Assembly (NCBI RefSeq): GCF_010389155.1
Contig: NC_057769.1
Span: 20,088,735-20,152,734 of the forward strand
Source of the DNA: Erigeron canadensis
Taxonomy: Eukaryota; Streptophyta; Magnoliopsida; Asterales; Asteraceae
DNA: 64,000 nt
Direction: 5' to 3'
Below, one piece after another: positions 1 to 10,926 of this stretch. The position numbers were made by a program, and so were the translations under genes. The notes under the pieces are model-generated. The model had not been told where the DNA came from. It searched no databases and worked only from the letters and a program-made list of their open reading frames with translations. The first letter of the stretch is position 1. Every line of letters begins with the position of its first letter.

Positions 1-595
1 TTCTCTTTAAGGAGGGAAAGATAATTTTTTTATTTCTTATCTATTCACATTTACCAGTTAATTCTAACTCTCTCACCGAAAATCATCATAAAATTTTTTG
101 TTTCTGATCATCAAAAGAAGTTAAGGGTCTTGTTCCAAATTATTCTGTGATCATTTCTTTCTATAACATCATCATCTTTCAATCACATCCACAGGTACTT
201 TCTCGGTTTGAATGTAGATTTTAGTTTTTCAATTTTTCTTGAATTTCTCGATTCTGTTAGTACTTCTGTGTTAACTATGTGAATTAGAAGCATGTTCAGG
301 ATAGGTGTAAATGATTACTACATGTTTAAATGCTTTGTTTGATGTTTTTGAAAATTCAAAAAAAAAAAAACCGTCCCACCCTGTTCTTGAAAACAAAGTT
401 GATCAGAGTGTGTTTAAATGGTGTGATGCGTTTCTGTTCAGATAAGTTGTGTAATGATATTGTTAGTTTGGCTAGGATGAATGTTATGCCATGCTCAAGT
501 TGCAGTTTGATCCATTGAATGTGAATATTGATGCATGTTTGGCTAACTGAAAAGTGTTTGGCAAAAATATTCTACTTTATAGTTGTTTTGATTCT

Positions 596-1279
596 AAAAC
601 GATCTAAATTTAGATCGTTTTGATTTCTAAACGACTTGAAGTAAAATAAGTTTACCATTCAACTTTTATGTTCTGTTCATGTTATTTCTTTGATAAAACC
701 CTTGAGACTGAGACCAAAACGATCTAATTTGGATCGTTCTTGGGTCTGAACGTTGTGTGGTTTGAAAATGAAGTTTGGAATTCGATTGATGGGTAACTAA
801 ATTCTTATGAGTTCGGTTCGCTCAAATCTGATACTTTTAAGTGTAAGGAGAAATCATGAATTTGATTTCACTTTATATCTTTTAAGTGTTAGAAAACCTT
901 TCAAATAGAAGTGAAGTTTTTCTCAAAATTTTCCAAAACGATCTAAATTTAGATCGTTTCATTTTTCTTCACTTCAAAAGTTTTCAACAAAACTTAAAAC
1001 GATCTCTTTTAGATCGTTTTACTGTTTCTTTCCCATACTTAACATTTTTAATCTCTCAAATGAGAAACTTAAAACGATCTCTTTTAGATCGTTTTACTTC
1101 CTTTTTTCCCTTAAATCTTTTTCTCAAATAAAGGTTTAACACGATCTCTTTTAGATCGTTTCATCTTCAGTTTTCCATACTTCTTTATTTTTCTTTAAAT
1201 CTTTCAAAACGATCTAAATTTAGACCGTTTCATTTCTTCAACTGAGTCTAACCTAGAACGATCTAATTTAGATCGTTCT
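596..1279 (+). repeat. Eight dispersed palindromes, half-site AAAACGATCT
   Basis: Copies lie at 596-621 (perfect 26-bp palindrome), 711-747, 935-959, 996-1020, 1071-1095, 1138-1161, 1206-1230 and 1255-1279. Each is CGATCT, a short AT centre, then AGATCG, with flanking A and T runs. Centres vary (AAATTT, AATTT, CTTTT). In the last copy the flank changes to AGAACGATCT with AGATCGTTCT opposite, so pairing is kept. The copy at 711 has arms extended by AGACC/GGTCT, and the copy at 935 has an outer stem GAAGTGAAG (908-916) with CTTCACTTC (967-975). No protein is encoded across the array. Confidence 0.9.
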
Positions 1280-1394
1280 GGTTTTCTATACTTAGTATTT
1301 TTTTTCCTCTTCTTTTCAAAATTTTTTAATATTTATTTATTGTGTGGTGTGACAAACTGTTTTGTATAATCATATAATTGTCATATATATTCTG

Positions 1395-1671
1395 GAATAC
1401 TAGGAATCGAACGCCTTTGTGTACTTCCTTATTATTCTCAAATATGTAATACTTATATGATTATATATTATTTTCAAAGTTCTATACATATCAAAGTATA
1501 TAAGAGTACAAAGAATTGATCGCCTTTGTGAACTTCTTTGTAAACTTATGTATGGAAAATATGTATTTAACTACTCTGTGTTTATTTTCTCATAACAAAT
1601 GATTTATAAAGGATACACTGAGTTGATCGCCTTTGTGAACCTCCTTGTATCTTATATAAATTGTTTGTGTG
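1395..1671 (+). repeat. Three long hairpins with a shared 18-nt loop
   Basis: Hairpin 1: arms 1395-1406 and 1425-1437, loop 1407-1424 TCGAACGCCTTTGTGTAC. Hairpin 2: arms 1487-1515 and 1534-1563, loop 1516-1533 TTGATCGCCTTTGTGAAC. Hairpin 3: arms 1591-1622 and 1641-1671, loop 1623-1640 identical to that of hairpin 2. The arm sequences differ between hairpins (inner stems GGAA/TTCC, CAAAGAA/TTCTTTG, GATACA..GAG/CTC..TGTATC), yet each pairs with its own partner. Two more with the same loop lie on the minus strand at 51091-51330. Confidence 0.85.
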
Positions 1672-1752
1672 AACCTTGTTATTTGCTATTCAAATATTAT
1701 TTTCTGTGTGTGTTAAAAGTTTTATGTCTTAAAACAGAAAATTATAAATATA

Positions 1753-4700
1753 ATGGATCATCAAGAGGAGGTTAGACATGATGAAGAGATTGCCATTAAC
1801 GAATCAATAGAAGAAATTCTTACAGCCGGAAATTCCATAAATATGAGAAATAATCGATCTCTGAATGATCCTTTCAATGCTCCTGGCTTTCCAATAATCT
1901 CAGCAATCTTCCACAATCATCCTTTTACTCATGCTCTAACAGTAGATGTTGATTTGGCTGAATCATACTTATTTGATATGTGGAGATCCATTATCTTTGT
2001 GCAACCACATGATCCATCTTCATCAAGAATTAAATCAAAAGTCAAATCTCCAGAACTTCGTAGACAAGGCTACTTTCAATTCGAACTTCATTCTGGAGAG
2101 AATACTTATGACTTCGAGTTCAATCTAGATGATTTCAGAAGATATTTAAGGCTACCAGAAGCAAACTCAAATGGGAAAGATGATTATGATGAATTTGAAT
2201 CAAATGATGTGATGTTTGCTGCCTTGATATCACTTGGTTATGATGGTCCTCTGACAAAAACAACTGATTTTAAGCTAAAGAAGTTACCAAGAATTTGGTA
2301 CTATGTGTTTTCTGTGCTTAGCAACTGTTTACATCCATATACAAGAGGAATGGATAACTTAACCTAGACAATGTTGTACATATTCTATAGGTTTGTTTTC
2401 AATCAGCACTACGACATTGCTCAGCTTCTTTGGGATCAGCTGATAGTAGTAGTAAATGGAAAGTTATCTGCACCCAAGAAATATATTCCTTTCATAAGAT
2501 TTCTCTCAGCAATTGTCAGAAGTATAATCAGGAACAAGAAGCACATTCCAAGACTTCTTGAGTCAGGAAGAGTTGTTACTCATCCATTCAAGTTCGTTAG
2601 AGACTCTGGTATCCCCAACTACTCTTATTTGATACCATCATTTTTACTTGATATGGTTTCTGATGCTGATGATGCCAAGAAGGCATATCTGGACTGGATT
2701 AGAACAATAATGGGACCGGAAAGCCTCCCGGTTCCTACCCAAGTTGTACATAGGTCACCAAGTGAGGGGTCTAAGAGGAAAAGAAAAGAGAGTGAGGGTG
2801 AATCCAGTTCAGGTAGGCCAAAGAGTAAGAAACAAAGAGGAGAAATGTTTGTGATAAAGTTGAGTAAGAAAGTACATCAACAAAAGAAGAAGGGAAGTTC
2901 AAAGAAAAAGAAGCTGAAAAGAAAAACACCGGTTGAACCTTCTTCTCCAACATCTTCTGAGGATACAATCTCTGAGTCTGGGACTCCAAGACCAATTCAA
3001 TCACCACCTCCGAAAACCTCAAATATCAGAAGATCACCATCACCAAGAACACCTTCACCACAAAGACACTCTTCACCAATACAAACATCTCCACTTCCAG
3101 AAATTCTAACACCAGAACCCCCAACTATGCCTCAATCACAAATTCCAACACAAATTCCTTCATCAACAATTTCTACACCTGTTTTCCTATCTCCTCCACT
3201 GACATACTTTGAAGGTCGCAGGAAGTCCATTCCTGTTAATATCAAAAAGAAAACATTCAAAAGATCTCGCTTTGAGTATGATCGTTTCTCCCGAGCTGAA
3301 CAAGAAGATGTAGCTGATTCTGATATTGATTCATCTGATAATGAAGCCAATCAATTTGCTGATGATGTAATGGACATCCCGGAGGAACAAGGTGGAAATG
3401 AGGGTGGAGTTGAAAATGTTAGAGAGGATGAGAGATCCGGGCTAGGTATAAGGCATAAAGAAAACGTTGGCCTTCCATTAGTTCAAACAACATATACTCG
3501 CCGGGTTCGACCTAGGATAGAAGACAAGAGCACCCAACTCTTGCACGGTCAAACCTCCACTAGCCATTCGGAAGTCTCTCTACAGACTGACGTCTCATTT
3601 CTGCATGGGCAAAATCCACGTACTCCATCCCAGTCTCCTTCAGAGTCTGTGGATGTTGAAGATAAAGAGACATCTGCCCCTCTCTTGACTTTCGATTCTG
3701 CACGTCTGTCTAGTACCCCTAGGACACTTACACCTATTGTTATACCATCTGCACATCTAGGTGATGCTGCCGGAAGTCCTCTCAAGGATTGTTTGGAAGT
3801 CCTTCCATCGTTAACATTATGCCAGCTTTGAACGAAGGCACCCGTGTAGCTGAATTGGCTCAGCGACAGTTTGAACTCTCTCGAGCTCGAGTAGTTGCTG
3901 CAGCTATTCGTGCTTTGGGTTTAACGGTTGATCTAAGTGACACCGGTGTTATGTTTGTCCACTTTCCACAAGATTCTGGTTGTGAAGCCGAATCATCAAC
4001 TGTTGCTCAAACTCTTGAACCAACAGGAAATCCTGTGACAGTCATGATGTCGTCAGGTCACTCAATAGAACCACTTGGAACTACTGATGTGTCATCTTCC
4101 ATTGCTCTTGTTACTTCAATTTCTGAATCTCCAGCATTATCTCCAATCGTTCGAACTCTTGTGACTCATCTGGTTGAAGGGATTGAACAAGAACAAGAAA
4201 GTGTCTTACGTGCATCTCGATATACCATCACTGGAAAACTTCCAATGACTCAAACCAGTTCTTCACCACGCAGATTGCTTACTGGTGGTGCACTTAGAAT
4301 TGGCTCATCTGTTAATACTCCAATCTCTACATCATCTACTCATATTTCAACTGTTCCAGCTGTTACTCCTTTGTCATCTCAACCAATCATATCAACACCG
4401 CCGATTACTCAATCATCTCCAATTTCATCACCAACACCCCAAGAAATTCCAACTTCATCAACTCAACAATCATTTCCTGATCCTGATTCTCCTGATTCTT
4501 CTTCAAATTCTTCATCTTCATCAGACTCTGATCTCAGTGATACCTATTTGAATAACAGGCTTCATGAAAGTGGTATATCCACTGATACTCTCATAATGGC
4601 AGTACTTCGTAGATTAAGATCTGAGTCCAATCTGAATCCACCAAAGCAAGCCATCTGTCAATCAATTATTTCTTATCAACATTTCCTGGATACTGATACT

Positions 4701-6460
4701 GCTCATAAAGCTGAAATTGAAGCAATTCGAAAGAGATTAAGTGAGCTTGAACAACAATGTCGACCGACCACTATCTTAAGGAGTCGGGATGATCAAAACC
4801 CGGATGATCAACCCGAGGGGGAGAATAGTGTTCAAGATCGTGGAGAAGGTCATAATACAACACAAGAAGTAAATGTTCAAGATACAACAGAAGGAAATCA
4901 AGATCAAGTTCAAAGTGTGGATATTCCTTCATCATCTCAAGCTCATCAAGTTCATAATTCTGATTCAGATGATCTGCCTCAACTTGTTAAATATATCTCT
5001 CACTACTACTCAACCACATCAAGTTCTGATCCATCTAGTGATCTTGATCCGTTTCAACCAGGGAAGAGGACTGATGATGACAGTGATTCTAATTCGGATG
5101 ATTCTAATGATGCTCCACCAAGACCTGCTATGTCTCAAGAACAATTTGAAAAAGATATCTTTGAAGAAATTGTCTATGATCTAAGAGATACAAACAACCT
5201 TGACACTCCAAGAGAGCTTAGCATGGGCATTAGACATCCAAGAATCACTCGAGACAAAATCTGGCAAATTAATGAAGGATACTTTCATGAGAATTATGCA
5301 CAAATGCTGAATCTGAATGTCAGACCAGAAGAATTAGTATGCAAGGCTAGATACATTGAAGAAAGAGCCTTCCCGATTTACTGCTCATCTGAGGAAAGAC
5401 TCAACATGACCTTGAATAGGTTGAGAGCATTCTTTCTTTTCAGACATCAAAATCAAAGGGATGCATATTTGGAAATGATGAATGCTGAAAGCACAGTAAG
5501 AAGTGAAGAGTGGTATAATCAGTTCCAGAGTCCAATCACAAGAGTGTTGACATTAATTGCTCCTATCAAGTATCAGAACCAAAGACTTGTCCGATTTAGA
5601 GTGCAAAGAGCTGATGGTCACATCTATGTTATTCATGAAGAATCTTTTCAATACTTACCAATCTCTGACATCCTCTTTCTCTACAACCAGTATGCTCATT
5701 TGATCACAAAGACTCCAGATCAACTCCTTGCTTATGAAGCTCTGAAGAGTCACATTCAGGCTTTAATCAGATATTATGAGTTCACTGATTTCCAGATTGG
5801 TTTAGAAAGGAGAACAAGAAGAATCAATCTCACAAGACCAATTCAGAGAGTAGGAGGTTATGAGTTGGATTCTTATCAGATTGGAGATCCAATAGAAGAA
5901 TTGGATGGATTTGTTTTCATTAATAGTTCAGAGGAAAAATCTTTGTCCGTGCATCTGATTTTTCCAAGTATTCAGATGGCACTCTGAAATATTGCTTATT
6001 CTTCCTCAGAGCAATTCATGATAATCCTGATCCCAGTGAAAATGAAAACATCTAGATTCAAAGAGAAAGACACATAAGAAGGATCCAAGAGAAAATTGAC
6101 ATGCGTCAAAGAGTTAGAGATCTTATTGCTGTCAGAACTATTAGACCAAGAGAAGGAATCATTCATACTGAGACAGGTTCATGGGTTCTTTGGAATCCAA
6201 GTCATGAACGAGGTCCTCATAATATTCCTCCAATTAACTTTCAAGATAATATCAGATTGCCTGATGAACGTCCAGAAGGTGCTAACTGGCATTTCATTCC
6301 TAAGAGGTATTGGAATGACTCTTGGAATAGTTACAAGAAAAGAGCTTTTTGGAATTCCCTGAAAGATAAACCATCTACATCAAAAGCAGCTCAAGATTAC
6401 AAGAAAAGAAAGAATAAGAAAAGACGAGCTGAGAAAAGGAGGAGGAACAGGAGGAATTGA
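1753..6460 (+). pseudogene. Broken env-like (plant transposon protein) ORF
   Basis: The reading starts at ATG 1753 in frame 1, meets TAG at 2365-2367, continues in the same frame to about 3790, moves to frame 3 until about 5940, then to frame 2 to TGA 6458-6460, with another TAG at 6053-6055. The first ~330 codons hold a folded-looking domain (motifs such as FNLDDFRRYLRLP and LGYDGP) that recalls the plant putative-transposon-protein family found in many retroelement third ORFs. A Lys/Arg-rich stretch (about 2770-2930), long Ser/Pro/Thr-rich low-complexity tracts, a short coiled coil (about 4690-4760) and a basic C-terminus follow. Its place just before the polypurine tract fits the env-like gene of SIRE-type elements. 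True function is unknown, and homology to real envelope proteins is not shown. Confidence 0.6.
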
Positions 6461-6479
6461 TTGTAGACAACCAAGCACT

Positions 6480-6490
6480 AAGGGGGAGAA
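6480..6490 (+). promoter_or_regulatory. Polypurine tract of copia element 1
   Basis: The run AAGGGGGAGAA ends directly at the TGTTAG start of the LTR. This is the usual position and composition of the plus-strand priming site. The identical tract occurs in reverse at 48912-48922. Confidence 0.85.
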
Positions 6491-6770
6491 TGTTAGAAAT
6501 TCAAAATAGTGCTTAGTTGTATTTCATTATCTTTGTAAATGTGTATATGTAATATAAGGTTGAGGGGGAGCTTATGTATTTACTTAGAGTATAAATACCC
6601 CTCAAACCTTAACATCTTGTAACCTTTTGATCATACTTGCAAAATATAATTCCAAGCTTTCCACACACACTTCTCTGTCTCTCTCAATACACACACTAAA
6701 ACACACACATCCACCATTGTTAATCACCTTACTTCCGCACCCGAACACGAACGATTTCTGTAATATTACA
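6491..6770 (+). repeat. 3' LTR of copia element 1 (about 280 bp)
   Basis: Begins TGTTAGAAAT right after the polypurine tract and ends ATTACA. A TATA box (TATAAATA, 6590-6597) follows the block AAGGTTGAGGGG and precedes CCCTCAAACCTTA. The same order of motifs is found in the 313-bp LTR at 48599-48911 read on its minus strand, so the two are one family. The right boundary is set by that comparison; no target duplication can be checked because the 5' LTR is outside the window. Confidence 0.75.
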
Positions 6771-7550
6771 TAAATAATTAAAATAAATCCATGATATGTT
6801 CTAGTTTCGAATATGTGCTCACATGAAGGTCTATTCAATCTTAAATCTTAAATTATAAGACGCGTCTATGGTCTATTGTGATAAGAATATCAGGTTTCAA
6901 GACGTAAGCGATTGTATTCAAGAAATTCTAGTCCGAATATGTTTCATTTAGACCCTACATTTAATAGAATCATTAATTAAGGGAAAACTATAAAAGGGTT
7001 AGAAAACCCCATTTTTCCACTTCTTCACCATTTTCTCCCCATCTCACCTCTCTCTCTCTCTAAAAACACACACATACATTCACCATCTTCACCCACAAAA
7101 ATTCATCATTTGATTTTGAGTTGTTAAACCAAGATTTCTTGCATTTTTAGCTTCTTTGTGATAATCAAAACATATTTCTAGTATCGATTTTCAGGTAACA
7201 ACAACAAATTTTGAGATTTTCATCAAAATAAAAGTTTACTTTTCAAGTGTATGTTCTTGATGATTTGGTCCATTTTCGGTGTAAAAATCGTGTTAAAAGT
7301 TAGTGGGTTTGGGTCTAAAAGTGTTTAGTAACCTTTTCGTGATCAAATCTGGGTCGTAAACATGTTTTAATCTTCAAGACTCTCGTTTTTGTTAGAACAG
7401 TCCCAAATTCGTCCTAAAAACACTTAAAACGAATTTAGTATCCTAGAAACGAATTTAAGTCTTCCAAAACGAAGTTAAGCCTCAAAACGAACTTAGCAAA
7501 CGAACTTAAGCTCCAAACAAACTTAAGTCCTCAAACGAATTTAATCCTAT

Positions 7551-7725
7551 CTTCGTTCAGATACACCTTACGAATTTAAAGTCTATTTTCGTTCAGATAC
7601 ACCTTACGAATTTAAAGTCTATTTTCGTTCAGATACACCTTACGAATTTAAAGTCTATTTTCGTTCAATTACACCTTACGAATTTAATCTTCGTTCAGCT
7701 ACACTTTATGAATTTAAACCCTATT
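7551..7725 (+). repeat. 36-bp tandem repeat, about 4.5 copies
   Basis: Units containing GTTCAGATACACC, TTACGAATTTAAA and GTCTATTTTC recur with GTTCA at 7555, 7591, 7627 and 7663 (36-bp step), then 7693. Upstream (7420-7540) the related word AAACGAA(T/C)TTAAG is scattered. The array lies inside the LTR, in the part after the TATA-like box. Confidence 0.85.
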
Positions 7726-8214
7726 TTCGTTAGTTGTAGAAATCACATTTTATACTTAGTTGTAATCCAAGTCTATCATGTACAAGGAAACCCTAATTAA
7801 GGTATAATCAAGACATATTTGATCTTGTTTATCAAAGTGCGAGTTCAAAGACGTTCATTACGAGACTAATGTATGAAAAACACTGTTGAGTCAAACGTTT
7901 AAAGATCTTTAGTGAACCAAATCATCAGTACATCAAGGACACTTAGTGAGTAAATAATCACGAGAACTAATACATGTATCCATCTATGCTCAATGGTTTG
8001 TGATTAGGTTGACATCAAGACATACTTGGATTCGAGTAGATATATTTTACTATATCTGTGCTTATACTCTGTGCTCACAGAACTACGTTGTAGCAGATCA
8101 CTGTGAGTCTTCGTAGCCCCTTTTTCTTTACTTATTTCGGGGTGAAAGGAATACTACTTATGCTTTTATACATGCCGTAACTACTTTTACTACTCTTCGG
8201 CTATTTGACTACTT

Positions 8215-8387
8215 GATACTACTAGCCGGTCCTATTGAGGATTGTGTGTGCTCTATTGATACTACTAGCCGGTCCTATTGAGGATTGTGTGTGCTCTATT
8301 GATACTACTAGCCGGTCCTATTGAGGATTGTGTGTGCTCTATTGATACCATTAGCCGGTCCTATCGAGGATTGTGTGTGCTCGCTTA
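8215..8387 (+). repeat. 43-bp tandem repeat, four copies
   Basis: Units starting GATACTACTAGCCGGTCC recur at 8215, 8258, 8301 and 8344; the last has diverged (GATACCATTAGCC). The LTR ending at 27178 has a 44-bp array of different sequence in the same relative place (26596-26771). Confidence 0.9.
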
Positions 8388-8851
8388 CTTATGTGCAAGT
8401 TGGTCACTAGCCACTACATACTACTTTACACTTGAGACCTATTGACGGCATAAAATGCTTTTATACTACTTGTTTATACTCAAACCTACGAACTCACCAA
8501 CCTTTGTGTTGACTCTTTTTAGTATTCCTTTCAGGTAATCAGGCTAATCGTGGCTAGGAGTGGTAGCATGGGACTATTAGCAGACTTCAGGATTTAGGGT
8601 TGGAGTTTGCATGCTTGTACTTTGTGTTAGGTGGCAATATGCCCAATCATGTCCCCTGCGTGGGAACTTTTCGTACTTGATTTGATCATCTTTGTTGAAC
8701 TTGTGTGTAATAACTACTACTTTGCTTGTTTGGTTATGAAATTGACTATTTATGTTTATTCTAAGCACTCATTCAGTATTCCTATGTAATATCCACGTGC
8801 CCGTGAGCTTTATCTTACATCCCGAGTTTTCCGCCGCTGTCGGGGTGTTAC

Positions 8852-9847
8852 AGTTGTTAAATGGAAAGATCGTGGGGGCAATGTGTTGGATTTCTCACTT
8901 TCAAATGCTTGGGAGGATTTGCGGACCCGATCGGTTAAGGTCTCTTGGTTCCATATGGTTTGGTTTAAGCAATGTATACCGAAGCATTCTTTTATTTTGT
9001 GGTTGGCAGTGCTTCGGAAGCTAAAGACTCAAGATGTTTTAAGGTCTTGGGATGTTATGGCTTGTATGGATTCGGATGTGTTCCTGTGCCCATTGTGTAC
9101 ATCAACTCTTGATTCTCATAATCATCTTTTATTTGAATGTGCATTTTCTGAACATGTTTCGCATAGAGTTCGTGTTAAAGAGATTTTTGTGGTCAACTCG
9201 GCTTACTGGATGATATGGTATCAGATATTTTGTCTTTTGCTCATAAGAACTCGATCAAGAGTGTTGTCACGAAACTTCTTTTTGCGGCGTCCATCTATTA
9301 CATTGGCGTGAACGTAATTCAAGATTATTTGCTCAAAAGAAGAGGACACCAGATCAGCTGGCTGATGTTATTCTTCATATTGTGCGCTTGAAACTTTTTA
9401 CTTTTCGCTTCAAGAAGTCAAGACGGCTAGAAGAGCTACGGATCGCTTGGGATTTGCCTTTTTATGTTACTCATGTTCGATAATTTTGTAATCTTTTAGT
9501 TTGTAAAGCTTTGTGTTTGTGGTGCTATAGGCACCTTGTAAATGTGTCCCTCTCACTGGTACTTGGACAGGTTGAGGTGCATGTTTGAGGTAACTTCAGT
9601 TTCCTTGTAAATCTGTCCTTCTCATTTGTCTTTGTATTAGTTGATGTGCATGTTTGAGGTGCTTGTTTCACTCAAATATTTTAGCTGACTGCTTTGCATG
9701 GCTAGGATAGCTTGTTTTACATTTGTTTATTTTGGACATTGCACTCTTGTGCGTGTTATATAAAAGTCGACTTGGTATACTACTAGGTTGCCTGTGCTTC
9801 ATTTATTGTAATATATAACCGGGGGTGACGGTCTTTTACCGAAAAAA
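8852..9847 (+). pseudogene. 5'-truncated LINE: end of RT ORF, 3' UTR and A-tail
   Basis: The frame from 8883 encodes a typical zf-RVT region found after the reverse transcriptase of plant LINEs: KVSWFHMVWFKQCIPKHSF, FILWLAVLRKLKTQD, then zinc ligands in CPLC and SHNHLLFEC. Around 9240-9290 the frame shifts and continues in another frame (words such as YYIWRERNSRLF and KRTPDQLADVILH) to a TAA at 9480-9482. A 3' UTR of about 350 bases ends TCTTTTACCG followed by seven A at 9841-9847, a common plant LINE tail. It lies inside the RNase H region of the minus-strand gypsy element, whose coding sequence resumes right after the tail. The 5' part is absent, as usual for truncated target-primed insertions. 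Confidence 0.8.
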
Positions 9848-10926
9848 ATAATGTGACCGGTGAGTGATAGCACGAATGATGGCATAAAATTCTTTGTCAT
9901 AAGTGCCATACTTCAGTTTTGAGTCATTGAGTTTTTCACTAAAATATGCCACTGGACGTCCTGCTTGTACCAAAACTGCACCAATACATACACCACTGTG
10001 TCACAATCAAGTTCAAATAACTGATCAAAATCTGGCAAAGATAGTATTGGAGCTGAACTGAGCTTTTCCTTCAGTGACTCAAAAGCTAACTGGGCAGAAT
10101 TAGGCCAGTCAAACACACCTTTCTTCAGACAGTCAGTAATTGGAGCTACAACTGTAGAGAAATTCTTGATAAATCTTCTATAGAAAGATGCCAGTCCATG
10201 AAAACTTCTTACTTCAGTGATTGTGGTATGAACTGGCCACGATCTGATGGCTTCTACCTTGGAAGGATCCATGGAAATTCCTTCTTTTGATACTAGATAA
10301 CCAAGAAATATTACACTTTCTACCATAAAATCACATTTCTTTAGTTTGCCATACAACTGGTGTTTTCTCAGTAATTCAGATACACTTCTTAAATGATTAA
10401 CATGTTCAGCTTCAGTTTTCGAATATACAAGAATATCGTCAAAGTAAACAACAACAAACTGACCAATACGTGGCCTGAGAACTTCATTCATTATTCTCAT
10501 AAAAGTATCGGGGGCATTAGATAAACCAAAAGGCATCACTAACCATTCATAAAGACCTCCTTTAATTTTGAAAGCAGTCTTCCACTCATCTCCATCTATC
10601 ATTCGAATCTGGTGATAACCACTTCTGAGATCATTTTTCGAAAACACACTGGAGCCATGTCATTCATCAAGCATATCATCCAATCTAGGAATGGGATATC
10701 TATACTTAATAGTTATGTTATTTATGGCCCTGCTATCAACATACATTCTCATCGAACCATCTTTCTTTGGATACAGGAGAGCTGGGACTGAACAAGGACT
10801 CATACTTGCTCTCACATAACCTTTGGCAACTAGCTCATCTACCTGCCTTTGTAATTCTTTTGCTTCAGTTGGTGAGCACATGTAAGCAGCTTTGTTAGGA
10901 AGAACTGAGCTTGGAACCAGGTCAAT
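9848..10926 (-). pseudogene. Gypsy reverse transcriptase / RNase H start, broken
   Basis: Two open pieces, 10660-10881 and 9913-10647, make up one polymerase. The first has PKKDGSMRM and the fingers motif [19 protein letters not shown]. The second has [28 protein letters not shown] and the catalytic [10 protein letters not shown], then the connection to RNase H (ELDCD). A TGA at about 10657 separates them, and a frame change near 10005 breaks RNase H; the next residues ([14 protein letters not shown]) are read in another frame. A stop at 10924-10926 separates it from the protease. The tail of RNase H was lost where the LINE inserted. Confidence 0.85.

Larger units (their letters stand above)
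1..1752 (+). other. Untranslated spacer of copia element 1
   Basis: No credible protein is encoded here; the short frames are chance. The first 590 bases are T-rich with nothing I recognise except a possible splice donor at 196-201. From 596 to 1671 the spacer holds two families of inverted repeats, listed separately. The second family is shared with the post-pol spacer of the copia element at 48599-55395, which identifies this stretch as the matching spacer. Confidence 0.55.
1..6770 (+). mobile_element. SIRE-like Ty1/copia retrotransposon, 3' portion
   Basis: The end of a copia element runs in from the left edge: spacer (1-1752), env-like open frame (1753-6460), polypurine tract (6480-6490) and 3' LTR (6491-6770). 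Gag, integrase and reverse transcriptase would lie left of the window. The LTR start and the spacer hairpins match those of the minus-strand element at 48599-55395, which has a copia pol, so the lineage is inferred from that relative. A long reading frame between pol and the 3' LTR is a known trait of the SIRE/Maximus lineage. The element is dead as read, with several stops and frame changes. Confidence 0.7.
6771..8851 (+). mobile_element. Chromovirus-type LTR, left end missing
   Basis: The right end at 8851 (CGGGGTGTTACA, preceded by CCCGAGTTTTCCGCC) matches the right end of the LTR at 22178-27178, as do the block ACTCACCAACCTTTGTGTTGAC (about 8492-8513) and the text following it. A TATA-like box at 6989-6996 is followed by a pyrimidine-rich leader, as in the other LTR. 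No PBS follows position 8851, so this is a solo or 3' LTR. The left end with TGTAACACC is not visible; the LTR seems to be cut where it meets the copia LTR. Two tandem arrays sit inside. Confidence 0.6.

Noticed and set aside
596..1279. CRISPR-like array
   Set aside because: Palindromic repeats are unevenly spaced and lie in a plant retroelement spacer; CRISPR is not expected in such a genome.
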